Origin: an uncultured Mediterranea sp.
GTDB taxonomy: Bacteria > Bacteroidota > Bacteroidia > Bacteroidales > Bacteroidaceae
Direction of reading: 5' to 3'
NCBI GenBank assembly: GCA_945879145.1
Contig: CAMCUZ010000003.1
Location: 1-64,000 of the forward strand
Length of the DNA: 64,000 nucleotides
Shown here: piece after piece, positions 9,970 to 20,410 of the stretch
How the letters are laid out: each line of letters starts with the position of its first letter
Position numbering within the stretch: the stretch's first letter is position 1
The notes under the pieces: model-generated
Told to the model about the DNA's origin: nothing
The model's input: only the letters and a program-made list of their open reading frames with translations
Database searches by the model: none
Translations under genes and position numbers: made by a program

Positions 9970-11478
9970 CTACTCTGTTCTGACACGCAGTTCGTTTCCA
10001 TCCTTATCGATGGGGAAGAGTGCCCCCTCAGCATCCAGCTCGCGGGCCATGGCCTGGAGCATCTCCTGAAGCTTTTCAGGCTTCTCGGTAGCCAAATTGT
10101 GTATCTCAATGGGGTCTTTCTTGAGGTTATAGAGCTCGCATGCAGGCCATTGGGGATTTTCGGGGTTGTAGTAGTAAATCAGCTTCCAATCCCCGTCGCG
10201 ATAGGTGGTGAAGTAGCTGCCTCGGTGCTGATGAGGGAAGTGCATCAAGAAGCGCTCGGGACGTTGCACGTTGCGACTCCCCGTAAGCTGGACGCTTAGG
10301 TCGTAACCATCAAGGGTGTAGTTCTTGGGCAGCTTGGCTCCAGCCAGGGCAGCCACCGTAGGATAGAGGTCCATCACGGTACCCAGTTGCTGCTGAACAC
10401 CGCCAGCCTGTATGGGCAGTTGCTTCTGCCACCTGTTCCTTCCATCGGGCTTGCCCCAGCAGGCAATGAAAGGCACCCTCATGCCTCCCTCATACTCCGC
10501 TCCCTTCTTTCCGCGTAAGGGGGCCGACGAGGTATATCCCTTTTCGTCACCCAACGGAGCATCCGAGCCGTTATCGCCCAGGAAGAGAATCAACGTATTC
10601 TCCGCGATGCCCTTCTGCTCCAGGTAGTCCATCACGTCGCCAAGCGACTTATCCATTCCCTCAATCAGGGTGGCAAAGGCCTTGGCCTGTGCCGGCATGT
10701 TGCTCGGCAGGTAGCGGTCGATGAAGCGGCGGTCGGTTTCGAAAGGTTGATGCACGGCATAGTGGCTCAAGTAGAGGAAGAAGGGCTTCTTCTCCGCCAC
10801 AGCCAGTTCCATCTGCTCAATGGCTTCGAAGGTGAGTGCATCACTCAGGAAGGTGTTGGTGCCGTGGTATCTCTGCAGCCCCGGCACAGCACGACTCTTA
10901 TTCCCCTTGATGTGTCCGTAACCATGTTCACCATAGTAGCTTCCCGGTTGGCCGATGGACGAGCCGGCTATGCTGACGTCGAATCCCGCATGGATCGGGT
11001 TCTCAGTTTCGCCGCCTATGGGTGAGAAGTGGGCTTTTCCCACCTGTATCGTCTTGTACCCAGCCTGTTGCAACATGCGGGGCAGCGTGGGCGTCGTGCT
11101 GGAGATGCCCTTCCAATTCCAGGCTGGAGGGCCATACGTATCGCGGTTGTTGCTCTCTGAATTAATCCAGTTGGTGGTACGGTGGCGTGCGGCATTCTGT
11201 CCCGTAAGGAGAGAGGTACGCGAGGGAGAGCTGACACTTTGGGCATAGAAGGTAGAGAAGCGGATACCCTGACGGGCCATGCGCTCCATGTTGGGGGTGT
11301 GATACCAATCATTCAATGGGTATCTGACGGCCTCGCCCTTCTCATTGCAGAGGAAGGGGAGCGAGGTGTCCATGAGTCCCATGTCGTCCACTAAGAAGAC
11401 GACGATATTGGGACGTTCTTGTGTCCAGGCGGCCTGTGCGGCCAACAAGGCAAGGGGGATAGCGGTTAATCTCTTCAT
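9970..11478 (-). CDS. Sulfatase (arylsulfatase family, Ser-type active site)
   Basis: 'RPNIVVFLVDDMG', 'SVSSPSRTSLLTGQ' sulfatase signature, 'LGDNGSDAPLGDEKGYTSSAPLRGKKG'. Confidence 0.93.
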   Translation of the reverse strand: MKRLTAIPLALLAAQAAWTQERPNIVVFLVDDMGLMDTSLPFLCNEKGEAVRYPLNDWYHTPNMERMARQGIRFSTFYAQSVSSPSRTSLLTGQNAARHRTTNWINSESNNRDTYGPPAWNWKGISSTTPTLPRMLQQAGYKTIQVGKAHFSPIGGETENPIHAGFDVSIAGSSIGQPGSYYGEHGYGHIKGNKSRAVPGLQRYHGTNTFLSDALTFEAIEQMELAVAEKKPFFLYLSHYAVHQPFETDRRFIDRYLPSNMPAQAKAFATLIEGMDKSLGDVMDYLEQKGIAENTLILFLGDNGSDAPLGDEKGYTSSAPLRGKKGAEYEGGMRVPFIACWGKPDGRNRWQKQLPIQAGGVQQQLGTVMDLYPTVAALAGAKLPKNYTLDGYDLSVQLTGSRNVQRPERFLMHFPHQHRGSYFTTYRDGDWKLIYYYNPENPQWPACELYNLKKDPIEIHNLATEKPEKLQEMLQAMARELDAEGALFPIDKDGNELRVRTE

Positions 11479-11510
11479 ATCATGGTTACATTTAAGGTTT
11501 GACTTGATCT

Positions 11511-12467
11511 CTATTTGGAGTGTGCCCTTTGCTTATCTTTGGCTATTGCTCGCTCCATATCAGCCCGCGAACGCGACTTGGTGACAAGCCATACGCCAAG
11601 GCAGACCAGCAGCACGGCCAACCCCTGACTGGGCTTGAAAACGCCGATACCAGTGAGGATACTGACGCTGACGGAGACTAATGGCTGCACGTAATTGTAG
11701 ATACTCACCACAGTAGGACGTAACGTATGCTGCCCTATCATCATCAAGATATAGCTAATGTACGTACCAAAAAATACCACAAAGGCGGTTTCCCACCAGG
11801 TGGAAGCCGGCACACTTGCCAAATCAATGGCCGCTACATGACTCCAGGTAAAGGGCAGAATCAGCAGACTGGCGAACAGGAACATCCATTTGTTGACCGT
11901 AAACACAGAATAGCGCTTGACCAGCGGGCTGAAGAGGGCCAGGTAAAGGGCAAACGAAAATTGAGCTGTCAGACAGAGCAGGTCACCCCGTAAGTCACCA
12001 ACACGGCTGTTGGCCGCTACAGCACTCGTGGTAATCAAAATCACCGCTCCTGTACAGCCGATACCCACCCCCAGCGCCTTCTTGCCCGTAATGGGCTCGT
12101 GGAGAATGAGCGCAGCCAGCAGCATGGCAAAGATAGGCATCGATGTAGTGACGATGCTGGAGTTGATGGGCGAGGTGAAGCTCAGCCCAATGGTATAGCA
12201 ACATTGGTTGGTCACCAAGCCAAGGAGCGCAGCACCAACAAACTTGAACAGGTCGCGTTTCTGCACCTTCTCCTTTGGAAGAAAGAGCGAAGTCAGCCCG
12301 AAGAGTAACGCGCCTCCCGTAACTCGGAACGTAACCATATCGATGCCTGTCAGCCCATGCATCATGGCATCCTTACCCAGCGGAGCCATCAGCCCCCAAA
12401 ACGCGCTAGCCAAAAAGAGGCTCAGATGAGCCCATAGAGGACGGTTGTTGTTTATCATCAATTTCAT
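11511..12467 (-). CDS. DMT-superfamily EamA transporter
   Basis: About 10 TM; 'FWGLMAPLGKDAM', 'LGVGIGCTGAVILI'. Confidence 0.88.
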   Translation of the reverse strand: MKLMINNNRPLWAHLSLFLASAFWGLMAPLGKDAMMHGLTGIDMVTFRVTGGALLFGLTSLFLPKEKVQKRDLFKFVGAALLGLVTNQCCYTIGLSFTSPINSSIVTTSMPIFAMLLAALILHEPITGKKALGVGIGCTGAVILITTSAVAANSRVGDLRGDLLCLTAQFSFALYLALFSPLVKRYSVFTVNKWMFLFASLLILPFTWSHVAAIDLASVPASTWWETAFVVFFGTYISYILMMIGQHTLRPTVVSIYNYVQPLVSVSVSILTGIGVFKPSQGLAVLLVCLGVWLVTKSRSRADMERAIAKDKQRAHSK

Positions 12468-12480
12468 CTGTTTGAGGCCA

Positions 12481-12488
12481 CAAAGATA
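12481..12488 (-). promoter_or_regulatory. -7 element of EamA transporter gene
   Basis: TATCTTTG on minus strand. Confidence 0.5.
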
Positions 12489-12551
12489 ATCATAGTTTAA
12501 ACAACGTTACAGAAATAGGACCTCTTTTTAGCAAAAAGAACGGCTGAAAGG

Positions 12552-12581
12552 TTGCTGTTTTTCTTTTTTTGTCTATATTTG
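12552..12581 (+). promoter_or_regulatory. Bacteroidota promoter (-33 TTG / -7 TATATTTG) for GH2
   Basis: TTG, 19-nt spacer, TATATTTG upstream of 12670. Confidence 0.6.
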
Positions 12582-12669
12582 CACCGCAAAGATGCCCTCA
12601 ATCAATTCCTTATAAGCTGGGGAAAGGGAATCACGCACTTGGTATAACGTTAACTAATACATAAACAAC

Positions 12670-15180
12670 ATGAAAGCAAGAAGCAAAATTACCCTGATGG
12701 CTTTGGTGGCTCTGTTAGCCCTTCCGCTGGGAGCAGAGGCACAGGTCAGAAGCGAACAGACCTTCAAGAAGGGTTGGAAATTCACCCGTGAGGACCAGGC
12801 AGCAAACGCCGCTGTGGAGTGCGACGACAGCAAGTGGCAGACGGTGAGTGTACCCCACGACTGGGCCATCTATGGTCCCTTCAGTATCGACAACGACAAG
12901 CAGAATGTGGCTATTGCTCAGGATGGACAGAAAGAGGCCATGGAACATGCGGGACGTACTGGCGGCCTGCCCTTCGTAGGGGTAGGATGGTATCGTCTGC
13001 AGTTCGAAGCCCCTGGATTTGAAGAGGGTAAGACAGCTACCCTGCTCTTTGATGGCGCCATGAGCCATGCCCGTATCTACGTCAACGGACAAGAGGCTGG
13101 CTACTGGCCCTACGGCTACAACTCTTTCTCTATTGATGTGACTCCCTACCTGAAAGCAGGCGAAACCAACACGCTGGCTGTCCGTCTGGAGAACGAGGTG
13201 GAATCGTCGCGCTGGTACCCCGGTGCCGGACTCTACCGCAATGTGCATCTGCGCATCCAAGAGAAAGCCCATGTACCCGTATGGGGAACCACCCTCACCA
13301 CTCCCGTAGTGAAGCAGGAGTTTGCCCGCGTCAACCTGAAGACGGAGTGGAGTGCTCCCGCAGGAAAGTGCGTAGCCGACTACCGCATCGTGACCCGCAT
13401 CCTGAATGCGGAAGGTCAGGAGGTGGCACAGGACGAACGCCCCGGAACAAAAGAGGATAAGGACTTCTTTACACAGGAGTTTCTGGTACGCAACCCCGCA
13501 CTCTGGTCACCCGAAACCCCTGTACTCTATACGGCTGAGACCAAAGTCTATGAGGGCACGACCCTGCGCGATGAGGTAAGTACCCGCTTTGGCATCCGCT
13601 CACTGGAAATCATCCCCGACAAGGGCTTTTTCCTGAATGGCAAGCTGACCAAGTTCAAAGGGGTTTGCAACCACCACGACTTAGGGCCTTTGGGTAGTAT
13701 CGTCAACGAAGCTGGCATCCGCCGCCAGATTCGCATCCTGAAAGAGATGGGCTGCAACGCTATCCGTACTTCACACAATATGCCGGCTCCTGAACTGGTG
13801 GCAGCCTGTGATGAGATGGGTATGATGGTTATGGCTGAGTCGTTCGACGAATGGAAAAGCGCCAAGGTGCAGAACGGCTACCACAAAATCTTCGACGAAT
13901 GGGTCGAGAAAGACCTGGTCAACCTGGTACGCCACTACCGCAACAACCCCTCTGTAGTGATGTGGTGCATCGGCAACGAGGTGCCCGACCAATGGAACGG
14001 CAACCGCGGTCCGAAGCTGTCGCGTATGCTGCAGGACATCTGCCACCGCGAAGACCCCACGCGCCCCGTCACGCAGGGCATGGATGCCCCTGATGCCGTG
14101 GTAAACAACAATATGGCCGCTACGATGGACGTGGCAGGATTCAACTACCGTCCCCACAAGTATAACGAGAACTACAAGAAGTTGCCCCAATGCATCATCC
14201 TGGGTAGCGAAACGGCCTCTACCGTCAGCTCACGCGGTGTCTATAAGTTCCCTGTAGTGCGCCGTTCGATGCAGAAATACCCCGACAACCAATCCTCTTC
14301 GTATGATGTGGAGCATTGCGGCTGGAGTAACTTGCCCGAAGACGACTGGATCTGGCACGACGAGAAGCCTTGGTGCATCGGCGAATTTGTATGGACGGGC
14401 TTCGACTATCTGGGCGAACCTACTCCTTATTATACTGACTGGCCCAGCCACTCTTCACTCTTCGGCATCATCGACCTGGCCGGCCTGCCCAAGGACCGCT
14501 ACTACCTCTACCGCAGCCATTGGAACCCCGAAGCTGAAACACTCCACATCCTGCCCCACTGGAACTGGGCTGGACGCGAAGGTGAGGTCACGCCGGTATT
14601 TGTCTATACCAACTACCCCGAAGCTGAACTCTTTATCAACGGAAAGAGCCAAGGCCGACGCACCAAAGACCTGAGCATAGACGTAGAGCATAGCGCCGAC
14701 TCAGCCTCTACAGCCGACTTCAAGCGACAGAGCCGTTACCGCCTGATGTGGATGGACACCCGATATGAACCGGGTACGCTGAAGGTGGTGGCCTACGACA
14801 AACAGGGTAACGCTGTCTGCGAGAAGGAGCTGCATACGGCAGGCGCTCCCCACCACATCGAGCTGGTAGCCGACCGCAACGTACTGAAAGCTGATGAAGA
14901 GGACCTAGCCTTTGTCACCGTGAAGGTGGTGGATAAGGAGGGCAACCTCTGCCCGCTGGCTGAAAACGAGATTCGTTTCAAGGTGAAAGGTGCAGGCAGC
15001 TACCGTGCCGGTGCTAACGGCAACAGCACTTCGCTGGAATCGTTCCAGGCACCGCGTATGAAGGTATTCAGTGGTATGATGACCGCCATCGTGGCCGCCT
15101 CTGAGCGCCCGGGCGAAATCATCCTCGAAGCCTCAGCTCCTGGGCTGAAGAAAGCCGTACTGAAACTGCAGAGCAAGTAA
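12670..15180 (+). CDS. Glycoside hydrolase family 2 (beta-galactosidase-like, DUF4982-type C-terminus)
   Basis: Signal peptide; 'GVCNHHDLGPLGSIVNEAGIRRQIRILKEMGCNAIRTSHN', 'NPSVVMWCIGNEVPDQW'. Confidence 0.92.
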   Translation: MKARSKITLMALVALLALPLGAEAQVRSEQTFKKGWKFTREDQAANAAVECDDSKWQTVSVPHDWAIYGPFSIDNDKQNVAIAQDGQKEAMEHAGRTGGLPFVGVGWYRLQFEAPGFEEGKTATLLFDGAMSHARIYVNGQEAGYWPYGYNSFSIDVTPYLKAGETNTLAVRLENEVESSRWYPGAGLYRNVHLRIQEKAHVPVWGTTLTTPVVKQEFARVNLKTEWSAPAGKCVADYRIVTRILNAEGQEVAQDERPGTKEDKDFFTQEFLVRNPALWSPETPVLYTAETKVYEGTTLRDEVSTRFGIRSLEIIPDKGFFLNGKLTKFKGVCNHHDLGPLGSIVNEAGIRRQIRILKEMGCNAIRTSHNMPAPELVAACDEMGMMVMAESFDEWKSAKVQNGYHKIFDEWVEKDLVNLVRHYRNNPSVVMWCIGNEVPDQWNGNRGPKLSRMLQDICHREDPTRPVTQGMDAPDAVVNNNMAATMDVAGFNYRPHKYNENYKKLPQCIILGSETASTVSSRGVYKFPVVRRSMQKYPDNQSSSYDVEHCGWSNLPEDDWIWHDEKPWCIGEFVWTGFDYLGEPTPYYTDWPSHSSLFGIIDLAGLPKDRYYLYRSHWNPEAETLHILPHWNWAGREGEVTPVFVYTNYPEAELFINGKSQGRRTKDLSIDVEHSADSASTADFKRQSRYRLMWMDTRYEPGTLKVVAYDKQGNAVCEKELHTAGAPHHIELVADRNVLKADEEDLAFVTVKVVDKEGNLCPLAENEIRFKVKGAGSYRAGANGNSTSLESFQAPRMKVFSGMMTAIVAASERPGEIILEASAPGLKKAVLKLQSK

Positions 15181-15235
15181 TAAGCGCTGATATTAGGCTT
15201 CACTAACGAAGGATATTGTATTCACATCAGATAGT

Positions 15236-15279
15236 CATCCCCCTTTTGAAGCAGGATTTCATGCTTCAGAAGGGGGATG
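15236..15279 (+). terminator. Strong hairpin/terminator after GH2
   Basis: CATCCCCCTTTTGAAGCA...TGCTTCAGAAGGGGGATG followed by CTTCTTTTC. Confidence 0.7.
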
Positions 15280-15344
15280 CTTCTTTTCTCTATTCACCAC
15301 ACTGATGAAACAAGATGCCCGATGGCCTCTTAGTGAGTGTTATC

Positions 15345-15364
15345 GGGCGGAAAATATTCCGCCC
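15345..15364. repeat. GGGCGGAA-core palindrome (copy 2, mismatched outer arms)
   Basis: (GTTATC)GGGCGGAA AATA TTCCGCCC(CTACAG) between convergent genes. Confidence 0.8.
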
Positions 15365-15389
15365 CTACAGGTGAGATGACCTGATTGCA

Positions 15390-16640
15390 TCAACTGGTAG
15401 GGGCGTAAATCAACGTAGAGAGGTACTCGGGGCGGAACATCTCGTTGGCCACTTCGAACAACTCGGCAGCAGTCAAAGCCTCCACACGGCGGCAGACAGC
15501 CTGCGGCAACTCGTAGCGATTGTAGTGAAGGAAGGTCTTGGCCATGGAGAGGGCCATGTTTTCGTTGTTGTCCGATGCCACACCAATCTGTCCGATAAGC
15601 TGTTTCTTGGCTGCTGCCAGCTGAGCGGCAGTCAGCGGGCGCTGACAGAGCAGGTCGAGCTCCTTAGTCACCAGCTGGATGCAACGGCGACGGTCTTCGT
15701 CATCGCATCCCAAGTAGATACAGAAAGTGCCCGTATCCGTATAGGCCGTGAGGTTTGACTCCACGGTATAAACCAGTCCGCGCCGCTCGCGCAGGGAGAG
15801 GTTGAGACGGCTGTTCATACCGGGACCGCCCAGCATGTTGTTGAGTAGATAGAGGGCGGTGCGCTTGGGGTTGTGGGCATCATAGCCACGAGCTCCTATC
15901 ATGATGTGGTTCTGATGGGTCTCCTTCTCCAGCAGCAATTGCCGTGGCTCGTAGGGTGATGGCGTCTGGCGTTCGCTACACGAGGAGCGTGCAGGTTCAG
16001 CACCAGCCAGTCGTTCCATCAGCTTGACAATGCGCATGAAGGGGTAGTTACCCAACACGAAGAAGACCATGTTGCCTGGATGGTAGTAGCGCTCCACAAA
16101 GGCCTTCACCCTCTCTGAAGTGAAGTTCTTGAGCTGCTCTGGGGTACCGAGGATATTGTGTCCCAAGGGGTGACCTTGGAAGATAAGGTCTTCAAAATCA
16201 TCGAAAATCAGTTCCGATGGAGTATCTTCGTAGCTCTGAATCTCGTCGATAACCACCTCGGACTCCTTGGCCAGTTCCTGCGAGGGGAAGGTGGAGTGAA
16301 ACACAATGTCGGTCAGCAGCTCGGCAGCCCGTGCCAAGTGTTCGTTGAGGAAGGCTGCATAGACCACGGTCTCCTCCTTATTGGTATAGGCGTTGAGGTC
16401 GCCCCCCACATGCTCCATACGGTTGAGGATGTGCCAAGCCTTGCGGCGTTGAGTCCCTTTGAAGAGGGTATGCTCCACAAAGTGGGCCATGCCCTGCTCG
16501 TCGGACCGTTCATCGCGTGTTCCGGCATCAATGGCAAAGCCGCAATAGGTCACTGGCGAGAGTGACGGAAGATGCACGATACGCAGTCCGTTGGAGAGCG
16601 TATGGGTATGATAAGTTGTAAAAATGAGGTCGTTCTGCAT
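15390..16640 (-). CDS. M16-family zinc metallopeptidase (insulinase-like)
   Basis: 'HFVEHTLFKGT' inverted zinc motif HxxEH; start moved to internal ATG (MQNDLIFTTYHTHTLSNGLR). Confidence 0.9.
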   Translation of the reverse strand: MQNDLIFTTYHTHTLSNGLRIVHLPSLSPVTYCGFAIDAGTRDERSDEQGMAHFVEHTLFKGTQRRKAWHILNRMEHVGGDLNAYTNKEETVVYAAFLNEHLARAAELLTDIVFHSTFPSQELAKESEVVIDEIQSYEDTPSELIFDDFEDLIFQGHPLGHNILGTPEQLKNFTSERVKAFVERYYHPGNMVFFVLGNYPFMRIVKLMERLAGAEPARSSCSERQTPSPYEPRQLLLEKETHQNHIMIGARGYDAHNPKRTALYLLNNMLGGPGMNSRLNLSLRERRGLVYTVESNLTAYTDTGTFCIYLGCDDEDRRRCIQLVTKELDLLCQRPLTAAQLAAAKKQLIGQIGVASDNNENMALSMAKTFLHYNRYELPQAVCRRVEALTAAELFEVANEMFRPEYLSTLIYAPTS

Positions 16641-16772
16641 ATAAATAGAGGTCGGTTGATAATTTGGCCACAAAAATACAACAAAAGTTATTGCTGTTTG
16701 TAAAAAATTGCAGATATTTGCAGTTGTCAATGTGTAAGCACGATGCCTCACCTTGGCAGGAAAAACCTTTAA

Positions 16773-17390
16773 ATGATTGAAACAATGATAGCATCAATTC
16801 AAGAACTTCTGAGAAAAGAGGCGGAAGCTGTGGCCCATATTCCGGTGAGTGATGCCTACGAAAAGGCTGTGGAACTCATTGTAGAGCAAGTACATCGCAA
16901 AAAAGGCAAGCTGGTCACCTCGGGCATGGGCAAAGCTGGACAAATCGCCATGAACATCGCCACCACCTTCTGCTCTACCGGTATCCCCTCAGTCTTCCTG
17001 CACCCCAGCGAGGCGCAGCATGGCGACCTGGGTATCCTGCAGGAGAATGACCTGCTGTTGCTCATCTCCAACTCGGGCAAGACGCGTGAAATCGTCGAGC
17101 TGACCAAGCTGGCCCATAACTTAAACCCCGAGCTGAAGTTCATCGTCATCACCGGCAACCCCGACAGTCCGCTGGCCCACGAAGCCACCGTCTGCCTGCC
17201 TACTGGTCATCCTGACGAAGTGTGCGTACTGGGCATGACGCCCACCACATCGACCACGGTAATGACCGTCATCGGCGACATCCTGGTGGTACAGACCATG
17301 AAACGCACGGGATTCACTATCGAAGAGTACTCCAAGCGCCACCACGGTGGCTATTTAGGCGAAAAATCCAGAGAACTATGCGTAAAGTAA
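16773..17390 (+). CDS. SIS-domain sugar-phosphate isomerase (KpsF/GutQ-like)
   Basis: 'LVTSGMGKAGQIAMNIATTFCSTGIPSVFLHPSEAQHGDLGILQ'. Confidence 0.88.
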   Translation: MIETMIASIQELLRKEAEAVAHIPVSDAYEKAVELIVEQVHRKKGKLVTSGMGKAGQIAMNIATTFCSTGIPSVFLHPSEAQHGDLGILQENDLLLLISNSGKTREIVELTKLAHNLNPELKFIVITGNPDSPLAHEATVCLPTGHPDEVCVLGMTPTTSTTVMTVIGDILVVQTMKRTGFTIEEYSKRHHGGYLGEKSRELCVK

Positions 17391-18307
17391 TCGGCATCGG
17401 CGAGACCATTCTCGACATCATCTTCCGTAACCTCCAGCCTACGGCAGCTGTGCCGGGAGGCTCGGTATTCAACGGCATCGTATCGTTGGCACGCGCAGGC
17501 ATACCGGTCTGCTTCCTCAGCGAGACGGGCAACGACCAGGTGGGACGCATCATCCTGCAGTTCATGCGCGACAACGGTCTCTCGACCGAACATGTCAACG
17601 TCTTCCCCGATGGCAAGTCACCCGTATCGCTGGCCTTTCTCAACGATCGCAACGATGCAGAATACATCTTCTACAAGGACTACCCCAAGCAACGGCTCGA
17701 CGTCAACTTTCCCACCATCAACGAGAGCGACATCGTGATTGTAGGCTCCTACTATGCCCTCAACCCCGTATTGCGCGACAAGATTACGGAGCTGCTGGAG
17801 CGCGCCCGCGAGATGCATGCCATAATCTATTATGATCCCAACTTCCGCTCTTCGCACAAGGAGGAGGCCATCAAGCTGGCTCCCACCATCATTGAGAACC
17901 TGGAGTATGCCCACATCGTGCGCGGATCGGCCGACGACTTCTTCTATATGTATGGATCCAGAGATGCCGACAAGATTTACCGCGACAGAATCAAGTTCTA
18001 TTGTGACAACTTCCTCTGCACAGCCGGCAGTGAACAAATCAGCCTGCGCACCCGCACGGTACAGAAGAACTACCCCATTCCACCGATTGAGGCCGTTAGC
18101 ACCGTCGGAGCAGGCGACAACTTCAACGCGGGCATCATCTACGGCCTGCTGAAGTACGACGTACGCTACGATGACCTGCCCAACCTGAGTGAAGACCAAT
18201 GGGACAAGATTGTGGCTTGCGGCATACAGTTTGCCGCAGATGCCTGCCAGAACGTAGGCAACTCCATCAGCCCCGAACTGGCCAGCACCCTCATCACTAA
18301 TCACTAA
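17378..18307 (+). CDS. PfkB-family carbohydrate kinase
   Basis: 'GGSVFNGIVSLARAGIPVCFLSETGNDQVG', 'VSTVGAGDNFNAGIIYGLL'; 13-nt overlap with upstream gene. Confidence 0.9.
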   Translation: MRKVIGIGETILDIIFRNLQPTAAVPGGSVFNGIVSLARAGIPVCFLSETGNDQVGRIILQFMRDNGLSTEHVNVFPDGKSPVSLAFLNDRNDAEYIFYKDYPKQRLDVNFPTINESDIVIVGSYYALNPVLRDKITELLERAREMHAIIYYDPNFRSSHKEEAIKLAPTIIENLEYAHIVRGSADDFFYMYGSRDADKIYRDRIKFYCDNFLCTAGSEQISLRTRTVQKNYPIPPIEAVSTVGAGDNFNAGIIYGLLKYDVRYDDLPNLSEDQWDKIVACGIQFAADACQNVGNSISPELASTLITNH

Positions 18308-18320
18308 TCACTAAAACAAG

Positions 18321-18743
18321 ATGATTACTTATCAAACCGATGGCGTTGCGATGCCAGACATCAAGAAGCGCGAGGTGACCGAATGGATCAAACAGGTGGC
18401 TGCCAACTACGGCAAGCGGGTGGGCGAAGTGGCCTACATCTTCTGCAACGACGAGAAAATCCTCGAAGTGAACCGCCAGTACCTGCAACACGATTACTAT
18501 ACGGACATCATCACCTTCGACTATACCGAAGGCTCGCGTATCAGTGGTGACCTCTTCATCAGTCTGGACACCGTGCGCACCAATGCCGAGCAATTTGCCG
18601 ATGGCGACTACCACCGCGAGCTGCATCGCGTCATCATCCACGGTATCCTCCACCTCTGTGGCATCAACGACAAAGGCCCCGGCGAACGCGAGCAGATGGA
18701 AGCTGCCGAAGACAGGGCGCTGAAAATGGTGATTAGTGATTAG
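18321..18743 (+). CDS. ybeY: rRNA maturation endoribonuclease YbeY
   Basis: 'RELHRVIIHGILHLCGINDKGPGEREQMEAAED' metal-binding motif. Confidence 0.93.
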   Translation: MITYQTDGVAMPDIKKREVTEWIKQVAANYGKRVGEVAYIFCNDEKILEVNRQYLQHDYYTDIITFDYTEGSRISGDLFISLDTVRTNAEQFADGDYHRELHRVIIHGILHLCGINDKGPGEREQMEAAEDRALKMVISD

Positions 18744-18755
18744 CGATAAATAGGA

Positions 18756-18953
18756 TTACAATTTCACATAATACGATAAGTTGAACCAAACGATAAGGCC
18801 TATCGCAATCGCTATACGAACTACGCATATGGTAATCCACTGCTTTTTGTGAAGTTGTATAGCCTTCTTGATATCTTTCACTGCTTTATAAAGACCATGG
18901 AGAAAGCAGATATTCAGAGCAATATAGCCCAGAAGGAAGAGAGTGTGCGTCAT
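18756..18953 (-). CDS. Small membrane protein of unknown function
   Basis: 65-aa ORF with two predicted hydrophobic segments in an otherwise empty gap. Confidence 0.4.
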   Translation of the reverse strand: MTHTLFLLGYIALNICFLHGLYKAVKDIKKAIQLHKKQWITICVVRIAIAIGLIVWFNLSYYVKL

Positions 18954-19010
18954 AATAGGATGTATTATAGTGTAATTATGTTGTTTTGAATTGGTAGAAC
19001 TAACTGATCA

Positions 19011-20246
19011 CTAAGCACTGAAGAAGAAATAACTCACTACGATGGCCGCAATGATACCTGCCAGGTCGGCAATCAACCCGCATGTCACGGCATTGCGGGT
19101 TTTTGTTATCCCTACGCTGCCGAAATAGACGGCCAGGATATAGAATGTCGTGTCAGAAGCTCCACGGGCCACGCAGCTCATGCGCCCCACGAACGAGTCG
19201 GCACCATACTGCTTCATCGTATCAATCATCAGTCCGTTGGCCCCACTGCCGCTGAGCGACTTCATCAAGGCCGTAGGCAATGCCCCCACAAAGCTCGTAT
19301 CCACCCCAAAGAGACCAACCACCCAACCAATGCCGTTGACCAGCAGGTCCATCGCCCCCGATGTGCGGAACACAGCAATGCCCACCAGGAAAGCGACCAA
19401 ATAGGGGATGATACGCACCGCCGTGGTGAATCCCTCCTTGGCCCCCTCAATGAAGGCATCATAGACATTGATACGTTTCCACACACCCCAAAGAATAAAG
19501 GTGAGGATAATAGAGAAGAGCAACACGTTGGCAATCAGCGTGGAATAGACGCCCAGCTCGTCACGTCCCAGACTACCAAGCAGCCAGATGATGGTAGCAA
19601 AGAAGAGGCTGATACCGCCAATGAGTAGCATGATGGGACGGTTGAGCAGGTTGATGCGTTGCGCCACACTCACCGCAATCACACCCACGACGGTAGAGAT
19701 GGCCGTAGTAATCAGCGTGGGGATGAAGATGTCGGTAGGCTGAGCCGCACCCAGCTGCGAGCGGTACATCATGATGCTGACAGGTATCAAGATGAGCCCT
19801 GAAGTGTTGAGCACCAGGAACATCACCATCGGATTGGTAGCAGTATCTTTCTTGGGATTGAGCTCCTGCAGCTCCTTCATCGCCTTGAGGCCCATGGGTG
19901 TGGCGGCATTGTCTAGTCCCAGCATGTTGGCCGAAAGGTTCATGAAGATACTCCCCATGGCCGGATGCCCCTTGGGAATCTCAGGAAAAAGCCTGCAGAA
20001 TACAGGACTGAGCCAGCGCGACAGGGCATTAATCATGCCACTCTGCTCGCCTATCTTCATGATGCCCAGCCAGAGCGAGAGGATGCCGGTCAATCCGAGG
20101 GAGATTTCAAAAGCGGTCTTCGACGAATCGAACGTACTGTTTACCAACTCCGTAAAAATATCCGTATTCCCCATCACCAAGCACTTCCAGAGTGCCACCA
20201 AGAAGGCCACAACAAAAAATGCTACCCAAATATAATTCAATACCAT
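19011..20246 (-). CDS. Spore maturation protein A/B-like fusion (nucleoside-recognition Gate domains)
   Basis: 'MKIGEQSGMINALSRWLSPVFCRLFPEIPKGHPAMGSIFMNLSANMLGLDNAATPMGLKAM...', 'PTALMKSLSGSGANGLMIDTM'; start at internal ATG. Confidence 0.87.
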   Translation of the reverse strand: MVLNYIWVAFFVVAFLVALWKCLVMGNTDIFTELVNSTFDSSKTAFEISLGLTGILSLWLGIMKIGEQSGMINALSRWLSPVFCRLFPEIPKGHPAMGSIFMNLSANMLGLDNAATPMGLKAMKELQELNPKKDTATNPMVMFLVLNTSGLILIPVSIMMYRSQLGAAQPTDIFIPTLITTAISTVVGVIAVSVAQRINLLNRPIMLLIGGISLFFATIIWLLGSLGRDELGVYSTLIANVLLFSIILTFILWGVWKRINVYDAFIEGAKEGFTTAVRIIPYLVAFLVGIAVFRTSGAMDLLVNGIGWVVGLFGVDTSFVGALPTALMKSLSGSGANGLMIDTMKQYGADSFVGRMSCVARGASDTTFYILAVYFGSVGITKTRNAVTCGLIADLAGIIAAIVVSYFFFSA

Positions 20247-20282
20247 CTGATTTATACGCTGTAATCGGTTTTTAACTGGCTG

Positions 20283-20290
20283 CAAAGATA
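20283..20290 (-). promoter_or_regulatory. -7 element of SpmAB-like gene
   Basis: TATCTTTG on minus strand. Confidence 0.5.
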
Positions 20291-20410
20291 GTGTAAATCG
20301 AGCGAACTGCAAAGGCAAAATGCATTTTGCCTTTCATTTACATTGCCATGAAAGCTCTATGGATTACCCCTGGAATAGGCTTCGCATCACCATTTGTAGA
20401 GCTTCTATCA

